A DNA stretch of 64,000 nt from Paenibacillus antri (GTDB lineage: Bacteria > Bacillota > Bacilli > Paenibacillales > YIM-B00363): contig NZ_VCIW01000009.1 in assembly GCF_005765165.1 (NCBI RefSeq), positions 124,001 through 188,000 of the forward strand. The letters run 5' to 3'. Positions 8,673 to 16,646 of the stretch are shown here, one piece after another. The position numbers and the translations under genes are program-made. Position 1 is the first letter of the stretch. Every line of letters begins with the position of its first letter. The notes beneath the pieces were generated by a model. That model was not told the origin of the DNA. It ran no database searches and saw only the letters and a program-made list of their open reading frames with translations.

Positions 8673-9530
8673 TTGGGCCTAAGGAGCATTCGACTGCCCC
8701 AGACCGGCATTTTCCTATACGAAAGCAAGCATCGGGAGGGGGACGTCGTAGACGTTCACCATCACGACGTATACCAAATTCTGTATGCGTTGGACGGGGA
8801 AGGACGGATCGCGCTCGAAGGGCGCGCGCACGAGGCCGCTAGGGACCAGGTCGTCTTCATCGCGCCCGGAGCGGAGCACGCGATCGTCTCGGACACGCGG
8901 CTGACGCTGCTCGTTCTCGCCTTCGACGCAGCAGCCCTTCGCGTGTTGTCCGCGCTCGAGCCCGCCGCCGCGACGGCGCTGAGCCGATCGTTCTTGCATA
9001 AGCCGGGCGCCTTGCAAAGCGGGGAGTGGCGCGGGTGGCTGCGGAAGCTGCTGCACGACCAGGCGCGCGCGGAGCAAGAGCCGCTCGGCGGCTCGGCCGT
9101 CAAGCTGACGCTGCTGAACGTCCTGCACATGCTGGCGAAATCCGCGCAAGCGCCGACCGCGGGCGACGCCAACACGCTGCGGGCGGAGCGCATCCGCAGG
9201 AACATCGACGAGCATTACTTTCAGCCGTTTTCATTGGAAGCGCTTGCGGATAAGATGGGCATCAGCTCCCGGTACGTCAACGCGATCTTCAAGGAGCAGT
9301 TCGGCATGACGCCTGTGCGTTATTTGACCGAGGTGCGCATCGAGCGGGCCCGGAAGCTGCTCGCCGAAACCGACAAGGATATCGTCTCGGTCTGCTTCGA
9401 GGTCGGCTACGACACGCTTTCCACCTTCTATCGAACCTTCAAGAACATCGTGCGCCTGTCGCCGAAGCAATACCGGCAGCTGGCGCGGGAGCATGGCGGG
9501 GAGGAGCAAGACCCGAGCATTCGAAAATAA
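8673..9530 (+). CDS. AraC family transcriptional regulator with N-terminal cupin
   Basis: This 285-residue regulator has an N-terminal cupin-like sensor (HHHDVYQILYAL at 29-40, then GRIALEGRAHEAARDQVVFI) and a C-terminal double helix-turn-helix (about 190-280), seen in FSLEALADKMGISSRYVNAI and VCFEVGYDTLSTFYRTFKN. Initiation is at a TTG (8673) with GGAGGG eight bases upstream; no ATG fits. It is divergent from the dehydrogenase at 7248-8456 and upstream of the operon at 9779, so it may control either in response to a sugar. The ligand is not known. Confidence 0.85.
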   Translation: MGLRSIRLPQTGIFLYESKHREGDVVDVHHHDVYQILYALDGEGRIALEGRAHEAARDQVVFIAPGAEHAIVSDTRLTLLVLAFDAAALRVLSALEPAAATALSRSFLHKPGALQSGEWRGWLRKLLHDQARAEQEPLGGSAVKLTLLNVLHMLAKSAQAPTAGDANTLRAERIRRNIDEHYFQPFSLEALADKMGISSRYVNAIFKEQFGMTPVRYLTEVRIERARKLLAETDKDIVSVCFEVGYDTLSTFYRTFKNIVRLSPKQYRQLAREHGGEEQDPSIRK

Positions 9531-9575
9531 GGGCGGTCCCATCTTCTTCGGAGGGGCGGCCTTTTCTTTATTTTC
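9528..9575 (+). terminator. Possible terminator after the AraC gene
   Basis: Imperfect hairpin AAGGGCGGTCCC / GGGGCGGCCTT followed by TTCTTT. Two internal mismatches make it weaker than the other terminators here. No further strong signal was seen up to 9778 apart from a -10-like TACAAT at 9730. Confidence 0.4.
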
Positions 9576-9778
9576 AGTTACACGTAATCATCTAGCTAGC
9601 GAGGAAGGCGTGGGTCATACGCTCCGCTTGCTCGTACTTAAGAGACGCCGTCTGACGGGGTTTCCTATCTGCTTCCGAAATTGCGAATGCCCTTCCGGTA
9701 TTGGCAAGACGGGCCGGAATCCTCCTGCTTACAATGGAATTGTCGCGAGCGCGGCGAGGAACCGAAGGGGGAATGATC

Positions 9779-10933
9779 GTGACCATACATAACCTTGGCA
9801 TCATTATGAACGGCGTGACGGGCCGGATGGGGACGAACCAGCATCTGATCCGGTCGATCTTGGCGATTCGAAAGCAAGGGGGCGTCAAACTCGACAACGG
9901 CGACGTGCTCATGCCCGATCCGATCCTTGTCGGAAGGCAGGAGCAGAAGCTGCGGACCCTCGCGGCGGAACACGGACTCGAGAAGTGGAGCACCGACCTC
10001 GACGCATGTTTGGCCGACCGGGACTATTCGATCTATTTCGACGCGCAGACGACGCTGCTGCGCGCGGAAAGCATCAAGAAGGCCATCGCGGCGGGCAAGC
10101 ATATTTATTGCGAAAAGCCGACCGCCGCATCCCTCGAGGAGTCGCTCGAGCTCGCTCGTCTGGCGAAGCGCGCCGGCGTAAAGAACGGCGTCGTCCAAGA
10201 CAAATTGTTCCTGCCGGGACTTCTCAAGCTGAAGCGGCTCGTCGATTCGGGTTTCTTCGGGCGCATCTTATCCGTGCGCATGGAATTCGGCTATTGGGTG
10301 TTCGAAGGCGACTGGGGCGTTCCGGCCCAACGGCCGTCGTGGAATTACCGGAAGGAGGACGGCGGCGGCATCATCGTCGACATGTTCGCCCATTGGCGCT
10401 ACGTGCTCGACAACTTGTTCGGCGAGGTGAAGTCGGTCGCCTGCCTCGGCGCGACGCATATCCCCGCGCGGGTCGACGAGTCGGGCCGGCCGTACGCGGC
10501 GACGGCCGACGATGCGGCCTACGCGATCTTCGAGCTCGAGGGGGGCATCGTCGTTCAGGCGAATTCGTCCTGGACGACCCGCGTCAACCGGGACGATCTG
10601 CTGACCGTGCACGTGGACGGCACGGAAGGGAGCGCCGTCGCCGGACTGCGCGGCTGCAAGAGCCAGCACCGGATCAATACGCCGAAGCCGGTGTGGAATC
10701 CGGATATCCCGAACCCGCATGACTTCTTGGGGCAGTGGGAGGAGGTTCCGGACAACCGGCCGTTCGACAACGCGTTCAAGGTGCAATGGGAGATGTTCCT
10801 GAAGCATGTCGCCGTCGACGCACCGTTCCCGTGGGACCTGCTCGAAGGGGCGAAGGGGACGCAGCTCGCCGAGCTCGGACTGCAGGCATGGGCGGAGCGG
10901 CGCACGCTCGACGTGCCGAAGCTGGAAGCGTAA
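9779..10933 (+). CDS. Gfo/Idh/MocA family oxidoreductase (operon with DUF993 and sugar isomerase-like genes)
   Basis: A 384-residue NAD(P)-dependent dehydrogenase. The Rossmann glycine motif is near the N-terminus (IIMNGVTGRMG) and the family EKP motif lies near residue 112 (IYCEKPTAAS). The C-terminal domain has the usual GGGIIVDMFAHWRYVL stretch. I prefer the GTG at 9779, seven bases after GAAGGGGG, over the ATG at 9773, which lies too close to that site. It is the first gene of a tight three-gene unit with a DUF993 protein and a TIM-barrel isomerase-like protein, which suggests oxidation, retro-aldol-type cleavage and isomerisation of a sugar or cyclitol. The substrate is unidentified. Confidence 0.82.
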   Translation: MTIHNLGIIMNGVTGRMGTNQHLIRSILAIRKQGGVKLDNGDVLMPDPILVGRQEQKLRTLAAEHGLEKWSTDLDACLADRDYSIYFDAQTTLLRAESIKKAIAAGKHIYCEKPTAASLEESLELARLAKRAGVKNGVVQDKLFLPGLLKLKRLVDSGFFGRILSVRMEFGYWVFEGDWGVPAQRPSWNYRKEDGGGIIVDMFAHWRYVLDNLFGEVKSVACLGATHIPARVDESGRPYAATADDAAYAIFELEGGIVVQANSSWTTRVNRDDLLTVHVDGTEGSAVAGLRGCKSQHRINTPKPVWNPDIPNPHDFLGQWEEVPDNRPFDNAFKVQWEMFLKHVAVDAPFPWDLLEGAKGTQLAELGLQAWAERRTLDVPKLEA

Positions 10934-10948
10934 GGGGGCGCCGAGAAG

Positions 10949-12112
10949 ATGGCGACAACGATTCGATTGCCGATGGCCGGCGGCGAGCTGTACGACTACG
11001 CATTGTCGGGGGCCGCGCCGTTCGGGAAGCCGTCCGCCCCGCTCGCGAGCCGGATCGCGTTCTCCGCCGCGCACGTCGTCTGCGACCCGCTCGCCGACGC
11101 CGATCCGCTGCACCGGTCGCGGATCGACTGGGACGCGACGCTCGCGTATCGGCGCCACCTGTGGTCGTACGGCCTCGCCGTCGCCGAGGCGATGGACACG
11201 GCGCAGCGGGGCATGGGGCTGCCGCCGGAAGGCGCGCGCGAGCTGATCGAGCGCTCGCTCTCCGAGGCGCGAGCCGTCGGCGGGCGCATCGCCTGCGGGG
11301 CCGGGACCGACCATCTGGCGCCCGGCCCGGCCGTCACGCTCGAGGCGGTGGAGCGCGCCTACGAGGAGCAATGCGCCCACGTCGAGCGACACGGCGGGCA
11401 GATCATTCTGATGGCGAGCCGGGCGCTCGCCGCCGCCGCGCGGGGGCCCGACGACTACGAGCGCGTCTACGGCCGCATCCTGCGGCAGGTGTCGCAGCCG
11501 GTCATCCTGCATTGGCTCGGCGACATGTTCGATCCGGCGCTCGCCGGCTATTGGGGCCACAAGGATCTCGACGCCGCCATGGAGGTATGCCTGCGCGTCA
11601 TCCGGGCGAATGCGGGCAAGGTCGACGGCATCAAGATTTCGCTTCTGGACGCGGAGAAGGAAGTGCGCATGCGGCGCCTCCTGCCGGAAGGCGTCAAGAT
11701 GTATACGGGCGACGACTTCAACTACCCGGAGCTGATCAAGGGCGATGCGCAAGGCTTCAGCCACGCGCTGCTCGGCATCTTCGACGCGATCGCGCCGGCG
11801 GCGTCGGCCGCGATCGCGGCGCTCGACGCCGGCGATTCCGCCGGCTTCGACGCTCTGCTTGCGAAGACGGTGCCGCTCTCGCGGCACATCTTCCAGGCGC
11901 CGACGTACGCGTACAAGACCGGCGTCGTCTTCATGGCGTACTTGAACGGCCACCAGCGGCACTTCCGCATGTTGGGCGGCGCCGAAGGCGCGAGGTCGAC
12001 GGTGCATCTGGCGGAGCTGTTCGCGCTCGCGGACCAAGCCGGGCTGCTGGCCGATCCGGAGCTGGCGTGCGAGCGGATGCGGCACGTGCTGGCGTTATCG
12101 GGCATTCGATAG
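10949..12112 (+). CDS. DUF993 family protein (dihydrodipicolinate synthase-like)
   Basis: A 387-residue protein that I match by recall to DUF993, a family grouped with the dihydrodipicolinate synthase/N-acetylneuraminate lyase TIM barrels. Recognisable segments are IACGAGTDHLAPG, VILHWLGDMFDPALAGYWG, VDGIKISLLDAEKE (which would place a Schiff-base-like lysine in IKIS) and VKMYTGDDFNYPELI. If the lysine in GIKIS is catalytic, this would be a class I aldolase-type enzyme; that is inference. It starts 15 bases after the dehydrogenase stop and is followed by an isomerase-like gene. Confidence 0.7.
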   Translation: MATTIRLPMAGGELYDYALSGAAPFGKPSAPLASRIAFSAAHVVCDPLADADPLHRSRIDWDATLAYRRHLWSYGLAVAEAMDTAQRGMGLPPEGARELIERSLSEARAVGGRIACGAGTDHLAPGPAVTLEAVERAYEEQCAHVERHGGQIILMASRALAAAARGPDDYERVYGRILRQVSQPVILHWLGDMFDPALAGYWGHKDLDAAMEVCLRVIRANAGKVDGIKISLLDAEKEVRMRRLLPEGVKMYTGDDFNYPELIKGDAQGFSHALLGIFDAIAPAASAAIAALDAGDSAGFDALLAKTVPLSRHIFQAPTYAYKTGVVFMAYLNGHQRHFRMLGGAEGARSTVHLAELFALADQAGLLADPELACERMRHVLALSGIR

Positions 12113-12140
12113 AACGAGCCCATAAGGAGGAGATACCCGG

Positions 12141-12965
12141 ATGGCAGCATCCTTAACGAATTTCGAACGGCTCAGCCTGAATCAAATTACGACGGACCGG
12201 TGGAGCCTTCGGGAAGCGGCGGACGGCTGCGCCCGCGCGGGCGTGCCTTGGATCGCGTTGTGGCGGCATAAGATCGCGGAGGCGGGGCTGTCCGAGGCGA
12301 AGCGGGCGGTGCGAGACGCCGGGCTGCGCGTGTCGAGCGTCTGCCGCGGGGGCATGTTCCCGGCGGCGACGGCCGCCGAACGGCAGGCGCGCATCGACGA
12401 TAACCTGCGCGCGGTCGACGAGGCGGCGGAGCTCGGCGCGGACACGCTCGTCCTCGTCTGCGGCCCTGCCGCGGACCGCGACATCGCGGCCGCCCGCGAG
12501 CAGGTCGCCGAAGGCATCGCCCGCGTCGCGCCGTACGCGAAGGAGCGCGGCGTGAAGCTCGGCATCGAGCCGCTGCACCCGATGTACGCCGCGGAGCGGT
12601 CGGTCGTGAATACGCTCGCGCAGGCGATCGACCTTGCGGAGCGTTTCGACCCGGCCGAGGTCGGCGTCGTCGTCGACGTTTTCCATGTCTGGTGGGATCC
12701 GGAGTTGTACGCGGGCATCCGAAGGTCGTCGGGTCGAATTCTAGGCTTCCACGTCTCCGACTGGATCGTGCCGACGCCGGATTTGCTCATGGGCCGCGGC
12801 ATGATGGGCGACGGCGTCATCGAGCTCCGGCGCATCCGGGAGGCGGTGGAGGCGGCCGGCTACGACGGACCGATCGAGGTGGAAATTTTCAACCGCGACA
12901 TCTGGGATCGGCCGGGCGACGACGTTCTCGCCCTGATGAAGGAGCGATATCTCGAGCACGTGTAG
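12141..12965 (+). CDS. Sugar phosphate isomerase/epimerase family protein (AP endonuclease 2-like TIM barrel)
   Basis: A 274-residue xylose isomerase-like TIM barrel. The metal-binding-type acidic and histidine positions are visible in order: GIEPLHPMY, then VVVDVFHVWWDPEL, GFHVSDWIV, and the final EVEIFNRD. These resemble sugar or keto-sugar epimerases and isomerases such as IolE/IolI. The ATG at 12141 has AAGGAGGAG upstream. It closes the three-gene unit with the dehydrogenase and DUF993 protein and is followed by a bidirectional terminator. Exact reaction unknown. Confidence 0.8.
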   Translation: MAASLTNFERLSLNQITTDRWSLREAADGCARAGVPWIALWRHKIAEAGLSEAKRAVRDAGLRVSSVCRGGMFPAATAAERQARIDDNLRAVDEAAELGADTLVLVCGPAADRDIAAAREQVAEGIARVAPYAKERGVKLGIEPLHPMYAAERSVVNTLAQAIDLAERFDPAEVGVVVDVFHVWWDPELYAGIRRSSGRILGFHVSDWIVPTPDLLMGRGMMGDGVIELRRIREAVEAAGYDGPIEVEIFNRDIWDRPGDDVLALMKERYLEHV

Positions 12966-13005
12966 CGGCGGGGAGCATTCGTATCGCCGCAGAGCCGCGC
13001 CAACG

Positions 13006-13046
13006 CAAAAAAAGAAGCCGACGCCTCCCAAGGCGCCGGCTTTTCC
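13006..13046. terminator. Bidirectional terminator between convergent genes
   Basis: A7 run, arms AAGCCGACGCCT / AGGCGCCGGCTT around CCCA, then TTTT. It serves the isomerase-like gene on the plus strand and the CuA-like lipoprotein gene on the minus strand. Confidence 0.85.
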
Positions 13047-13055
13047 AGCTTTACG

Positions 13056-13433
13056 TTATTCCACGATCAATGTCGATTTCATTTGCGAGTGGCCCGTGCC
13101 GCACATAATGTTACAGATGATCTCGTATTCCCCGGGCTGGGCGACGAACGAAGCGCTGTTGCCGTCCTTGAGCTTTAGATCCGTGCCGCGAATGTCGATG
13201 CCGTGCATCCCTTGCGTGGACGCGAACGTCACGTTGACCGTGTCGCCCGCCTTCACGCGGTATTCCTTCTCGTTAAACTCGAAATTCGTCGCTTCGATCT
13301 TCAGTTCGACCGTGTTGCCGGTCGGCTCCACCGCCGGCGCCGCTTGTTCCGAACCGCCGCCGCCTCCGCCGCAGGCCGCCAGCGCGCCGCCTAGAACGAT
13401 AGCCATCGCGAAGCTGGATAACCGCTTTTTCAT
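13056..13433 (-). CDS. Cupredoxin lipoprotein with a CuA-like copper motif
   Basis: A 125-residue secreted protein. A signal peptide ends in a lipobox (LGGALAAC), so the mature protein is probably anchored by a lipid on the cysteine, followed by a Gly-rich linker. The rest is a small cupredoxin fold. It carries an upstream histidine (QGMHGID) and the C-x3-C-x3-H-x2-M pattern (CNIMCGTGHSQM) of CuA centres in cytochrome c oxidase subunit II, but has no transmembrane hairpin. Possible roles are extracellular copper handling or electron transfer to an oxidase. The ATG has GGGAGGGT upstream. No oxidase genes adjoin it. Confidence 0.82.
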   Translation of the reverse strand: MKKRLSSFAMAIVLGGALAACGGGGGGSEQAAPAVEPTGNTVELKIEATNFEFNEKEYRVKAGDTVNVTFASTQGMHGIDIRGTDLKLKDGNSASFVAQPGEYEIICNIMCGTGHSQMKSTLIVE

Positions 13434-13561
13434 ACGTAAAAGACCCTCCCCGGATCATAGGTTGTGAAAGAATACACTACCCACATTGTACTCCGATTCG
13501 GGAAGATGTCCATGCGGTTTCGACAGGGGACTGTGACAACATGTTGAACTTTGCTATGTAG

Positions 13562-13597
13562 GAAAAAACCAGCCCGCACCTGGCGTGCAGACTGATT
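13562..13597 (-). terminator. Terminator after the YvlD-like gene
   Basis: On the minus strand, arms CAGTCTGCAC and GTGCGGGCTG (10 pairs including two G-T) are followed by GTTTTTT. Confidence 0.75.
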
Positions 13598-13605
13598 TTC
13601 CGCGC

Positions 13606-13968
13606 TTACTCCGCACGGCGTCGTTCGCCGCGATCGAACGGGGAAGCGACCGGGAGGAACAAGTCGATGATACCGATGACCAGCGCCGCGAGCAGCGCGC
13701 CGATGACGGTCACGTCGACGCCGCCGACGATGAACTGCGCCGCGTAGATGACCAGCGCGCTCACGATGAAGCCGACGATGCCCCGGCCGAACGGAGTGAT
13801 CCGCTTGCCGAAGATCCCCTCGATCACCCAGCCGAACAAGGCGATCACAAGCGCCAAGAACAACGCGCTCCAGAAGCCGCCCACCTCGAATTGAGGAACC
13901 AGGGCGCCGACCAATAACAAAACGAGTGCCGAAACGATGAATCTGACGACATGTCCTAATAAATGCAT
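13606..13968 (-). CDS. YvlD-like / phage holin superfamily IV-type membrane protein
   Basis: A 120-residue protein with about four transmembrane helices. The segments FIVSALVLLLVGALVPQFEV, ALFLALVIALFGWVIEGIFG and VGFIVSALVIYAAQFIVGG are typical of the YvlD/holin-superfamily-IV group. In Bacillus, yvlD-type genes are linked to envelope stress; no phage genes are present here, so a lysis role is unlikely. The chosen ATG follows GAGGAGG; the longer frame downstream of 13606 is a different, unsupported frame. The gene is divergent from mutS2. Confidence 0.75.
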   Translation of the reverse strand: MHLLGHVVRFIVSALVLLLVGALVPQFEVGGFWSALFLALVIALFGWVIEGIFGKRITPFGRGIVGFIVSALVIYAAQFIVGGVDVTVIGALLAALVIGIIDLFLPVASPFDRGERRRAE

Positions 13969-14085
13969 GTTTCAAGTCCTCCTCGTATTCATTTGTGTCG
14001 CACGCTCATGAGACGACGTTTCGGTGCTTCCCTAGTGTTCCCCCGGCGCTTTGGATATAATACTTTCTTGAGGGGAGTGCGTCCC

Positions 14086-16443
14086 ATGGACAAGAAGTTA
14101 TTGGAAAAATTAGAGTATCCGAAAATATTAAATAAACTGGAGTCCCACGCCGCCACATCGGTGGGGAAAGCGCTTGCCGCGGCGGCGCTGCCGAGCGGCG
14201 ATCTGGAAGAAGTTCGCCATCGCCTGGCCGGCACCGACGAGGCCGCCGCGATCGATCGGATGAAGGGCGCGGCGCCGTTCGGCGGCATTACCGACATCCG
14301 CGCGAGCCTGAAGCGGGCCGCGATCGGCGGTACGCTCAGCGCGTTCGAGCTGCTCGGCGTCGCCGATACGGTGCAGGGCGGCCGCCGGGTGCGGCGGTTC
14401 GTCGAGGCGTATCAAGAGAAGCACGACGCTCCGATTCTCGGCGCGTTGGCAGAAGGCATCGAGGAGCTGCGTACGCTCGAAGACGCGATCCGCCGCTGCA
14501 TCGACGAGAACGGGATCGTCGTCGACACCGCTTCCGACGAGCTGTACAAGGTGCGCCGGGAGCTGCGCTCCGGCGAGGCGCGCGTGCGCGAGAAGCTGGA
14601 GTCGATGGTGCGCAGCTCCTCGACGCAGAAGATGCTGCAGGAGGCGCTCATCACGGTGCGGAACGACCGCTTCGTCATCCCGGTGAAGAGCGAATACCGC
14701 AGCGCGTTCGGCGGCATCGTGCACGACCAGTCGTCTTCCGGCGCCACGATGTTCATCGAGCCGGAGCAGGTCGTGCAGATGAACAACAAGCTGCGCGAGC
14801 TGCGGATCCAAGAAGAGCGGGAAATCGAGAAAATATTGCAGCGCTTGTCCGCCGCCGTCGCGGAACACACCGACCCGCTCGAGTCGAACGTCGACCTGCT
14901 CGGTCAGCTGGACTTCCTGTTCGCGAAGGCGCGGCTCGCCCGCGAGATGAAAGCGAGCCTGCCGGCCATGAACGGCAAGGGCTTCCTGCGCATCCGCCGG
15001 GGCCGCCATCCGCTCATCCCGGTCGAGCACGCCGTGCCGCTCGACATCGAGCTCGGCGGCTCGTACTCGGCGATTATCGTGACCGGACCGAACACCGGGG
15101 GCAAGACGGTATCGCTGAAGACGGTCGGACTGCTGAGCCTGATGGCGATGACGGGGCTGTTCGTCCCGGCCGAGGACGGCAGCGAGCTGTGCGTGTTCGA
15201 CGCGGTGTTCGCCGACATCGGCGACGAGCAGAGCATCGAGCAGAACCTCAGTACGTTCTCGTCGCACATGACCAACATTATCGGCATCTTGAAGAAAATG
15301 ACCCCGCGCTCCCTCGTCCTGCTCGACGAGGTCGGAGCGGGCACCGATCCCGCCGAGGGCTCGGCGCTCGCGATCGCCATTCTCGAGCACATCCGGGCGA
15401 TGGGGTGCCGCTTGATCGCGACGACGCACTACAGCGAGCTGAAGGCGTACGCGTACGACAAGGCAGGCGTCATTAACGCTTCGATGGAGTTCGACGTCGA
15501 GACGCTGCGTCCGACGTACCGGCTGCTGGTCGGCGTGCCGGGCCGAAGCAACGCGTTCGCGATCGCCGAGCGGCTCGGCCTGTCGCGCCGCGTCATCGAA
15601 GACGCGCGCGTGCAGGTGACGGAAGAGGACCAGCGCGTCGAGTCGATGATCGCGAAGCTCGAGGAGCATCGGATCGCCGCGGAGGCCGAGCGCCGGGAGG
15701 CGGAGCGGCTTCGCCGCGAGACGGAGGAGCTGCGCCGCGAGCTGACGGAAGAGAAGCGCAAGCTCCACGAGCAGCGCGACAAGTGGATGGCGGAGGCGGA
15801 GCGCGAGGCGGCGGATGCGGTGGCGAAGGCGCGCCGCGAAGCGGACGCGATCATCGCCGATCTGCGCAAGCAGGCGATGGAGGAAGGCGCGTCGATCAAG
15901 GAGCATAAGCTGATCGAAGCGAAGCGCCGGTTAGAGGAGACCGCGCCGAAGCCGCGAAAGCCTTCCGCGTCGCCGAGCGCCTCGCGGGCGAAGGCGCAGG
16001 TGTCGCCGGGCGACGAGGTGAAGGTCGTCTCCCTCGGGCAGCGCGGTCACGTCGTCGAGCGCCAAGCGGACGGCGCCGTCGTGCAGCTCGGCATCATCAA
16101 GATGAAGGTCGCGCTCACCGACCTCGAGCCGGTCGGCGCTTCCGCGCCGTCGAAGCAGCAGCGGAGCGTCGCCACCGTGAAGCGGACCCGCGACGAGAAC
16201 GTCCGTACCGAGCTCGACCTCCGCGGCTCCAACGTCGAGGAAGCGATCGTCGAGGTGGATCGCTTCCTCGACGAAGCGATCATGGCGAACCTGTCGCAGG
16301 TGTACATCATTCACGGCAAGGGGACCGGCGTACTGCGGACCGGCATTCAAGATTTCCTGCGCCGTCACAAGCACGTCCGCACGTTCCGCATCGGCGCCTT
16401 CAACGAGGGCGGCCACGGCGTCACCGTCGCCGAGCTGAAGTAA
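14086..16443 (+). CDS. mutS2: Endonuclease MutS2 (recombination / collided ribosome rescue)
   Basis: A 785-residue MutS2 protein, the same length as the B. subtilis form. The N-terminal clamp/lever region starts MDKKLLEKLEYPKIL. The ATPase has Walker A GPNTGGKTVS near 333 and Walker B LVLLDEVGAGTDPAEG near 410, followed by a long coiled coil (about 500-630), a KOW-like segment (PGDEVKVVSLGQRGHVVE) and a C-terminal Smr nuclease domain (ELDLRGSN, then YIIHGKGTGVLR). MutS2 suppresses homologous recombination and, in B. subtilis, acts on collided ribosomes. The ATG at 14086 follows GAGGGGAG; a consensus TATAAT lies at 14056-14061. Confidence 0.96.
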   Translation: MDKKLLEKLEYPKILNKLESHAATSVGKALAAAALPSGDLEEVRHRLAGTDEAAAIDRMKGAAPFGGITDIRASLKRAAIGGTLSAFELLGVADTVQGGRRVRRFVEAYQEKHDAPILGALAEGIEELRTLEDAIRRCIDENGIVVDTASDELYKVRRELRSGEARVREKLESMVRSSSTQKMLQEALITVRNDRFVIPVKSEYRSAFGGIVHDQSSSGATMFIEPEQVVQMNNKLRELRIQEEREIEKILQRLSAAVAEHTDPLESNVDLLGQLDFLFAKARLAREMKASLPAMNGKGFLRIRRGRHPLIPVEHAVPLDIELGGSYSAIIVTGPNTGGKTVSLKTVGLLSLMAMTGLFVPAEDGSELCVFDAVFADIGDEQSIEQNLSTFSSHMTNIIGILKKMTPRSLVLLDEVGAGTDPAEGSALAIAILEHIRAMGCRLIATTHYSELKAYAYDKAGVINASMEFDVETLRPTYRLLVGVPGRSNAFAIAERLGLSRRVIEDARVQVTEEDQRVESMIAKLEEHRIAAEAERREAERLRRETEELRRELTEEKRKLHEQRDKWMAEAEREAADAVAKARREADAIIADLRKQAMEEGASIKEHKLIEAKRRLEETAPKPRKPSASPSASRAKAQVSPGDEVKVVSLGQRGHVVERQADGAVVQLGIIKMKVALTDLEPVGASAPSKQQRSVATVKRTRDENVRTELDLRGSNVEEAIVEVDRFLDEAIMANLSQVYIIHGKGTGVLRTGIQDFLRRHKHVRTFRIGAFNEGGHGVTVAELK

Positions 16444-16529
16444 CTAGACGCGAATCTGCGGTAAGCGGAAATTCCGCCAATAGCCGCACATGGCGCCTTA
16501 ACCGACGAAGTAAGCCGCATACTGTGAGG

Positions 16530-16566
16530 AATAACCGTCAGGCAATCGCCTGGCGGTTATTTTTTC
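16530..16566 (+). terminator. Intrinsic terminator after mutS2
   Basis: Arms AATAACCGTCAGGC and GCCTGGCGGTTATT (one T-G) around AATC, followed by a T-run. Confidence 0.88.
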
Positions 16567-16595
16567 GCCGGATTCCCGCGTACCATCCGCCAAAG

Positions 16596-16636
16596 AAAAA
16601 GCCGCCCGCCCCCCATCGAAAGGGGGACAAGCGGCT
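16596..16636 (-). terminator. Intrinsic terminator of the beta-helix gene
   Basis: On the minus strand, GCCGCTTGTCCCCCTTTCGA pairs imperfectly with GGGGGGCGGGCGGC and is followed by TTTTT. Confidence 0.8.
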
Positions 16637-16646
16637 GCCGACCGAC

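Noticed and set aside
13606-13968. Prophage holin
   Set aside because: The family name includes holins, but there are no endolysin or phage genes nearby and YvlD-like chromosomal genes are common.
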